From Sporomusaceae bacterium UBA1887 (GTDB lineage Bacteria > Bacillota > Negativicutes > Sporomusales > DSM-15969), in the NCBI GenBank assembly GCA_002337925.1, contig DDHB01000060.1, positions 39,418-48,450 of the forward strand: 9,033 nucleotides of DNA. Direction: 5' to 3'. Of this stretch, positions 6,056-9,033 are shown in pieces. The translations under genes and the position numbers were made by a program. The stretch's first letter is position 1, and the number at the start of each line of letters is the position of its first letter. The notes under the pieces are model-generated. The model worked only from the letters and a program-made list of their open reading frames with translations. It was not told the DNA's origin and made no database searches.

Positions 6056-6955
6056 ATGAATAAAGAACAAATGATTCAGTTAATGACAGAAACGATGACT
6101 AAATTTACCGGCTATATGGGCAAGCGGCTTCCAGATGATGTAATGGCAAAGCTGCGCGAGCTCAGAGAGCAGGAAGATACGTATCTGGCAAAGGTAGTTT
6201 ATGGTTCCATGTTTGAGAACCAGGAACTAGCAGATAAGCTGGATCGTCCCTGCTGCCAGGATACTGGTGTAATTCAGTACTTTGTTAAAGCCGGTGCTGA
6301 ATTTCCCTTACTGTCTGAAGTCCAGGAAATATTGCGCAATGCCGTGCTGGAGGCAACAAAGGTTGCTCCTTTGCGCCATAATGCAGTCGAGATTTTTAAA
6401 GAAAAAAATACCGGTACTAATACAGGCGAACGTGTTCCTATTATTAACTGGGAAATTGTCCCTCACTCAAAATCAATTGAAATAGAAGTTTATATGGCCG
6501 GCGGCGGCTGCAGTCTTCCTGGTCAGGGTAAGACACTTATGCCGGGTGAAGGCTATGAAGGTGTAGTTAAATATGTCTTTGATGTAATGACTTCTTACGG
6601 CGTTAATGCCTGTCCGCCCATTTTGGTGGGAATCGGCATAGCTGGTTCCATTGAAGTAGCGGCTACTCTTTCTAAAAAAGCACTATTCCGGCCCATCGGC
6701 TCCCGTCATCACGATCCACAAGGTGCGCAGATGGAGCTGCTTATTGAGAAAGGTCTGAATGATATCGGCCTTGGACCACAAGGCTTATCAGGTAAAAACT
6801 CTGTTACAGGAGTGCATATTGAATCGGCAGCCAGACACCCGTCCACAATCAGTGTGGCTATATCCACAGGCTGCTGGGCTCATAGACGGGGCACGATCCG
6901 TATTAATGAAGATATGTCGTATGAAATTATCTCTCACAAGGGGGTATCACTGTGA
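6056..6955 (+). CDS. ttdA: L(+)-tartrate dehydratase, alpha subunit
   Basis: The 299-residue protein resembles Escherichia coli TtdA (about 303 residues) along its whole length. Shared segments include RPCCQDTG, KVAPLRHNAVEIF, EVYMAGGGCSLPG, LMPGEGYEGVVK, NACPPILVGIGIA, RPIGSRH, GPQGLSG and GVHIESAARHPST. It carries the class I hydro-lyase [4Fe-4S] cluster; the three ligands are predicted as Cys67, Cys186 and Cys273 (STGCWAHRRG). With the beta subunit it dehydrates L-tartrate to oxaloacetate in the cytoplasm and is expected to be oxygen-sensitive. An extra Cys66 precedes the first ligand, where E. coli has Ala. AGGGGG lies 7 nt before the ATG. The stop overlaps the ttdB start by 4 bp. Two-subunit class I fumarases are related, but the overall match favours tartrate dehydratase. 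Confidence 0.93.
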   Translation: MNKEQMIQLMTETMTKFTGYMGKRLPDDVMAKLRELREQEDTYLAKVVYGSMFENQELADKLDRPCCQDTGVIQYFVKAGAEFPLLSEVQEILRNAVLEATKVAPLRHNAVEIFKEKNTGTNTGERVPIINWEIVPHSKSIEIEVYMAGGGCSLPGQGKTLMPGEGYEGVVKYVFDVMTSYGVNACPPILVGIGIAGSIEVAATLSKKALFRPIGSRHHDPQGAQMELLIEKGLNDIGLGPQGLSGKNSVTGVHIESAARHPSTISVAISTGCWAHRRGTIRINEDMSYEIISHKGVSL

Positions 6956-7560
6956 AAAAGGTATTAACAACTCCAATTAAAAATGAAGATCTGGAAAATA
7001 TTACAGTTGGTGACGTTGTTTACCTTGACGGCTACCTGATTACCTGTCGTGACGTTGCTCACCGCCGGTTGATTGAACTGGGCAGGGAATTGCCGGTTGA
7101 CCTGAATGGCTTGGCTATTTTTCATGCCGGACCGATTGTAGCTAAAGACGATAACGGTAAATGGCAGATGATTTCTATTGGACCTACTACCAGTATGCGC
7201 ATGGAAAAGTTTGAAAAGGAATTTATTAAGCAAACCGGTGTGAAGTTGATTATCGGCAAAGGCGGTATGGGGCCGGAAACCGTGGAAGGGTGTAAGAATG
7301 ATAAAGCTCTTCATGCCGTTTTCCCAGGCGGCTGCGCTGTTTTGGCGGCAACGGAAGTAGAGGAAATTGAAAGAGTGGAGTGGCAGGATTTAGGCATGCC
7401 TGAGTCGCTGTGGGTTTCACGGGTGAAGAACTTTGGTCCGTTGATTATTTCTATTGATACAAAAGGCAATAACCTGTTTGAAAAGAATAAGGCTGTATTT
7501 AATGAGAAAAAGACGGCAATTGTGGAAGATATTTGCAAGCAAGTTAAGTTTATAAAATAA
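6952..7560 (+). CDS. ttdB: L(+)-tartrate dehydratase, beta subunit
   Basis: The 202-residue protein has the length of Escherichia coli TtdB (about 201 residues) and matches it closely: LTTPIKNEDLENITVGDV, TCRDVAHRRLIEL, DLNGLAIFHAGPIV, ISIGPTTSMRME, IGKGGMGP, FPGGCAVLAATEVEEIE and LGMPESLWVSRVK. This subunit forms the swivelling domain that completes the active site over the alpha-subunit cluster. TCRDVAHRR is the tartrate-type version of a segment that, as I recall, usually reads TARDAAHKR in fumarase beta subunits. The start is GTG inside GTGA, overlapping the ttdA stop, with AAGGGGG 7 nt upstream; this implies translational coupling and balanced subunit synthesis. A terminator follows 24 nt after the stop. 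Confidence 0.94.
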   Translation: MKKVLTTPIKNEDLENITVGDVVYLDGYLITCRDVAHRRLIELGRELPVDLNGLAIFHAGPIVAKDDNGKWQMISIGPTTSMRMEKFEKEFIKQTGVKLIIGKGGMGPETVEGCKNDKALHAVFPGGCAVLAATEVEEIERVEWQDLGMPESLWVSRVKNFGPLIISIDTKGNNLFEKNKAVFNEKKTAIVEDICKQVKFIK

Positions 7561-7584
7561 CAATACAAGCTTTCGTCGGCATAG

Positions 7585-7618
7585 AAATACCCTGCTCAGT
7601 GCATTGAGCAGGGTATTT
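7585..7618. terminator. Bidirectional terminator between ttdB and the MarR-GNAT gene
   Basis: A perfect 14-bp inverted repeat (AAATACCCTGCTCA / TGAGCAGGGTATTT) closes a 6-nt loop. It lies between the 3' ends of two converging genes. The T tracts are short (TTT) on both sides, but stem strength and position support termination of both transcripts. Confidence 0.8.
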
Positions 7619-7654
7619 AAGTTTAGAGGTACAGCTGGATTGTAGAATATTATA

Positions 7655-8572
7655 TTAGTCACTTAACGTAACATCCCAGCGCTGTTCCAGCAATTGTTTT
7701 TTCCAGGTATTGTTTTCTTTTTCTTCCGTAAGAGTAAAGCCATATTGCTCATATAAGTGACAGGCAGCATCCAAGCCTTTAAAGGTCCACAAAAATACGT
7801 TATTGTATTTTTGCTGATGGCAATACTCCATTGCTGCAGCCATTAATTTACGCCCAGCACCAGCACCCCTGAACTCGGGCTCAATTAAAAACCAGCGCAA
7901 TTGGGCACTGGTTTTACTTATCTGAACGATTCCAATAAAACCAACAATAGTGCCGCAGTACTCTGCTATAAGGATTTTGCCGCCTGCCGGGTTTTCCAGA
8001 TAAGCAAGGAGGCTTTGTAAAACGTACTTTTCAAATATCTGATCAAAGCCATGCTCTTGGGCATATAGCACACCGTGACGGTAAGCAATGTAGCCACAAT
8101 CGCCGGGCTTGTATTCGCGAATCGTAATCGTAGTATTGTTTCCTGATAACAGGGCTTGTATTGCCGTCATATGGTCAACTAGCTGCTTTTGGCCGCCTTG
8201 GGGAATTTGTTCTAATAAATGGATAAGTTGAAGAGAGGAGGATTCTGCCAGTCTTCGATAAATCTCCCGGCCTTTATCCGTTATTACAAGATTTTGGGAC
8301 CTTCGATCCGTTACTGATTTGTTTGTTTCGATGAGTCCTTCTTTCTTAAATCGCCGGAGAATGCGGCTAAGATAACCAGGGTCAATTTGCAGCAGTTCCG
8401 TTAAGTCGCTGGCAGTGCAGGCAGCGGCGTTATCCATTTCCACCAGTACCCGTGCCTCCGCCAAAGAATAGGGGCTTTCCAGGATCGTCTGGTTGACAAG
8501 ACCAATAATATTGGTATAGAATCGGTTAAATTTCCTGATCTCGTTTACCTGTGCCTGAGTACGATCATTCAT
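7655..8572 (-). CDS. MarR-type regulator fused to a GNAT N-acetyltransferase
   Basis: The 305-residue protein joins two domains. Residues about 8-140 form a MarR winged helix: SLAEARVLVEMD, TASDLTELLQIDPGYLSRILRRFKKEGLI, then the wing DRRSQNLVITDKGRE. Residues about 148-298 form a GNAT domain: ITIREYKPGD, YRHGVLYAQEHGF, the acetyl-CoA motif A WFLIEPEFRGAGAGRKLM (227-244, with R235-G-A-G-A-G) and AACHLYEQYGF (269-279). Such fusions are known as a distinct architecture in Firmicutes and other bacteria; substrates are mostly undefined. GGGAGGGG (8582-8589) lies 9 nt before the ATG. It converges on ttdB and probably controls itself through the palindromes in its promoter. Both domains look intact, so it may bind DNA and acetylate a small amine or a protein; the target is unknown. 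Confidence 0.93.
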   Translation of the reverse strand: MNDRTQAQVNEIRKFNRFYTNIIGLVNQTILESPYSLAEARVLVEMDNAAACTASDLTELLQIDPGYLSRILRRFKKEGLIETNKSVTDRRSQNLVITDKGREIYRRLAESSSLQLIHLLEQIPQGGQKQLVDHMTAIQALLSGNNTTITIREYKPGDCGYIAYRHGVLYAQEHGFDQIFEKYVLQSLLAYLENPAGGKILIAEYCGTIVGFIGIVQISKTSAQLRWFLIEPEFRGAGAGRKLMAAAMEYCHQQKYNNVFLWTFKGLDAACHLYEQYGFTLTEEKENNTWKKQLLEQRWDVTLSD

Positions 8573-8608
8573 TGCTATCTGCCCCTCCCTAAATAGTTAT
8601 TAGGTTAC

Positions 8609-8631
8609 ACTATTACAGTACCAGTAATAGT
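8609..8631. promoter_or_regulatory. Inverted repeat over the -10 of the MarR-GNAT promoter
   Basis: ACTATTAC (8609-8616), a 7-bp spacer and GTAATAGT (8624-8631) form a perfect 8-7-8 inverted repeat covering the -10 element and spacer. It shares TAATAGT with the outer end of the larger inverted repeat next to it and may be a further operator element. Confidence 0.4.
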
Positions 8632-8643
8632 TGACATAGTCAA
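8615..8643 (-). promoter_or_regulatory. Promoter of the MarR-GNAT gene
   Basis: On the minus strand TTGACT (-35, 8643-8638) is followed after 17 bp by TACTGT (-10, 8620-8615), preceded by TGG as an extended -10. The -10 hexamer is weak but the -35 and TG are good. The -35 lies inside an operator core, so binding there would block RNA polymerase. The leader would be about 36 nt. Confidence 0.55.
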
Positions 8644-8670
8644 GTATTTATTTGACTATGTCAACTATTA
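8625..8670. promoter_or_regulatory. Paired MarR operators within a perfect 19-bp inverted repeat
   Basis: The arms at 8625-8643 and 8652-8670 are perfect reverse complements around an 8-bp spacer. Each arm also contains its own palindrome of form TTGAC-N3-GTCAA (8631-8643 and 8652-8664). The two cores are 21 bp apart centre to centre, about two helical turns, so two MarR dimers would bind the same DNA face. One core overlaps the -35 of the MarR-GNAT gene, fitting autorepression. Confidence 0.75.
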
Positions 8671-8711
8671 TTATTTATAACTATTGGACGTACCGCTGTT
8701 ACGAAGCCAAA

Positions 8712-8738
8712 AAGTCGTGCCAATACATGGCACGACTT
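8712..8738 (-). terminator. Leftward terminator of a gene beyond the right edge
   Basis: An 11-bp perfect stem (AAGTCGTGCCA / TGGCACGACTT) closes a 5-nt loop. On the minus strand it runs into CTTTTTGG, a five-T tract; on the plus strand only TTAG follows. It would end a transcript arriving from the right, whose gene lies outside the window. Confidence 0.65.
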
Positions 8739-8764
8739 AGCGTGTAGACAAACATACCTGGAAA

Positions 8765-8839
8765 GAGATTGCCACGTCGTTTTACTCCTCGCAATGACAG
8801 TAAAGTCGGGTGTCATCGCGAGCGTAGCGTGGCGATCTC
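8765..8839. repeat. Inverted pair of short intergenic repeat units
   Basis: The left unit (8765-8799) begins GAGATTGCCACG and ends CTCGCAATGACA. The right unit (8811-8839) is an inverted, shorter version, TGTCATCGCGAG to CGTGGCGATCTC. Their outer 12 bases match as reverse complements apart from single transitions, while the middles differ in length and sequence. This sequence type is familiar as a dispersed, palindromic intergenic repeat of many anaerobic bacteria. That it is multicopy in this genome is inferred. Confidence 0.65.
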
Positions 8840-9033
8840 CTTTGTTGGATTACTTCTGTCGACAGCCTCAATCGGCCAATAATGTCTGACCGCACAGTTT
8901 GTTGAAATCTCGTTCCCAGGCCGTTCAGAAAGTCCCAGATGCACGATCTCCATCTCAAGTGTTTGATTTTGTGCAGCAAAGAGCTGTGGGCGCGGGGAAT
9001 CCCGAGAAAGCGAGCGAAGACAGTACAGCAGCG
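8840..9033. repeat. Probable dispersed intergenic repeat continuing past the window
   Basis: No conserved protein is encoded. TCTCGTTCCC (8908-8917) can pair with GGGAA-TCC-CGAGA (8995-9007), and CCGTTCAGAAAGTCCCAGATGC (part of 8921-8942) plus GCGAGCGAAGACAGTACAGC (9010-9029) have the look of long multicopy intergenic elements. Recognition is by eye only, and the right boundary is outside the window. Confidence 0.4.

Larger units (their letters stand above)
8573..9033. other. Gene-free right end: operator region, orphan terminator and intergenic repeats
   Basis: No credible coding gene is present in these 461 bases. 8573-8690 is the promoter-operator region of the MarR-GNAT gene, 8712-8738 is a leftward terminator, and about 8765-9033 is repeat-type sequence. 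A minus-strand frame at 8782-8979 has the low-complexity RSPRYARDDT and CHCEE peptides that such repeats give when translated, so it is not called a gene. Confidence 0.7.

Noticed and set aside
6964..7314. 116-codon minus-strand open frame opposite ttdB
   Set aside because: It is fully antisense to a strongly conserved gene and has no family resemblance; it is a shadow frame.
6056..7560. Two-subunit class I fumarase instead of tartrate dehydratase
   Set aside because: The families are related, but both subunits match TtdA and TtdB from end to end and the LysR-transporter context fits tartrate use; fumarase side activity remains possible.
8625..8670. Rho-independent terminator formed by the 19-bp inverted repeat
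   Set aside because: The stem is AT-rich, has no T tract, and contains paired palindromic cores overlapping a -35; an operator explains it better.
8782..8979. 65-codon minus-strand open frame
   Set aside because: It lies in repeat-type sequence and encodes the peptides typical of translated intergenic repeats (RSPRYARDDT, CHCEE); it has no clear ribosome binding site or family.
1..9033. CRISPR array, transposon genes, prophage or defence system
   Set aside because: No regularly spaced direct repeats, transposase, integrase or recognisable defence protein is visible on either strand.

Overview
The window looks like a chromosomal segment of an anaerobic, endospore-forming Firmicute, most likely a Sporomusa-type Negativicute. 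The clues are a spore-surface (BclA C-terminal) domain protein, an oxygen-sensitive Fe-S tartrate dehydratase operon, a MarR-GNAT fusion regulator, strong GGAGG ribosome binding sites and moderate AT richness. The lineage is inferred from gene content; no rRNA or other marker is present.

Layout, left to right. (1) Positions 112-2252, plus strand: a MocR/GntR-type regulator with a fold-type I aminotransferase domain, transcribed through a perfect 20-bp palindrome, then a WrbA-type NAD(P)H:quinone oxidoreductase ending at a clear terminator. A 17-codon ORF with its own Shine-Dalgarno lies between them. (2) Positions 2318-3307, minus strand: a BclA-C domain protein without collagen repeats, whose C-terminal half appears to be two divergent copies of a ~65-residue module. 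(3) Positions 3419-7560: a divergent catabolic cassette. A LysR-family regulator on the minus strand faces a CitMHS-family carboxylate transporter, ttdA and ttdB on the plus strand. The 326-bp gap between them holds a near-ideal LysR box, divergent promoters and a long leader with inverted repeats. (4) Positions 7655-8572, minus strand: a MarR-GNAT fusion gene whose promoter carries two palindromic operator cores 21 bp apart. (5) Positions 8691-9033: gene-free DNA with a leftward terminator and multicopy-type intergenic repeat sequence that runs off the window.

The central functional unit is L-tartrate use: LysR control, uptake by the CitMHS carrier, then dehydration of L-tartrate to oxaloacetate by the TtdAB [4Fe-4S] enzyme. 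It has the ttdR-ttdA-ttdB logic of Escherichia coli, but the transporter comes from another family and lies before, not after, the dehydratase genes. I saw no CRISPR array, transposase, phage gene, tRNA or rRNA. I found no clearly new multi-gene system; the best leads are regulatory (transporter leader, dual MarR operator, MocR palindrome) and the two-module spore-surface protein.
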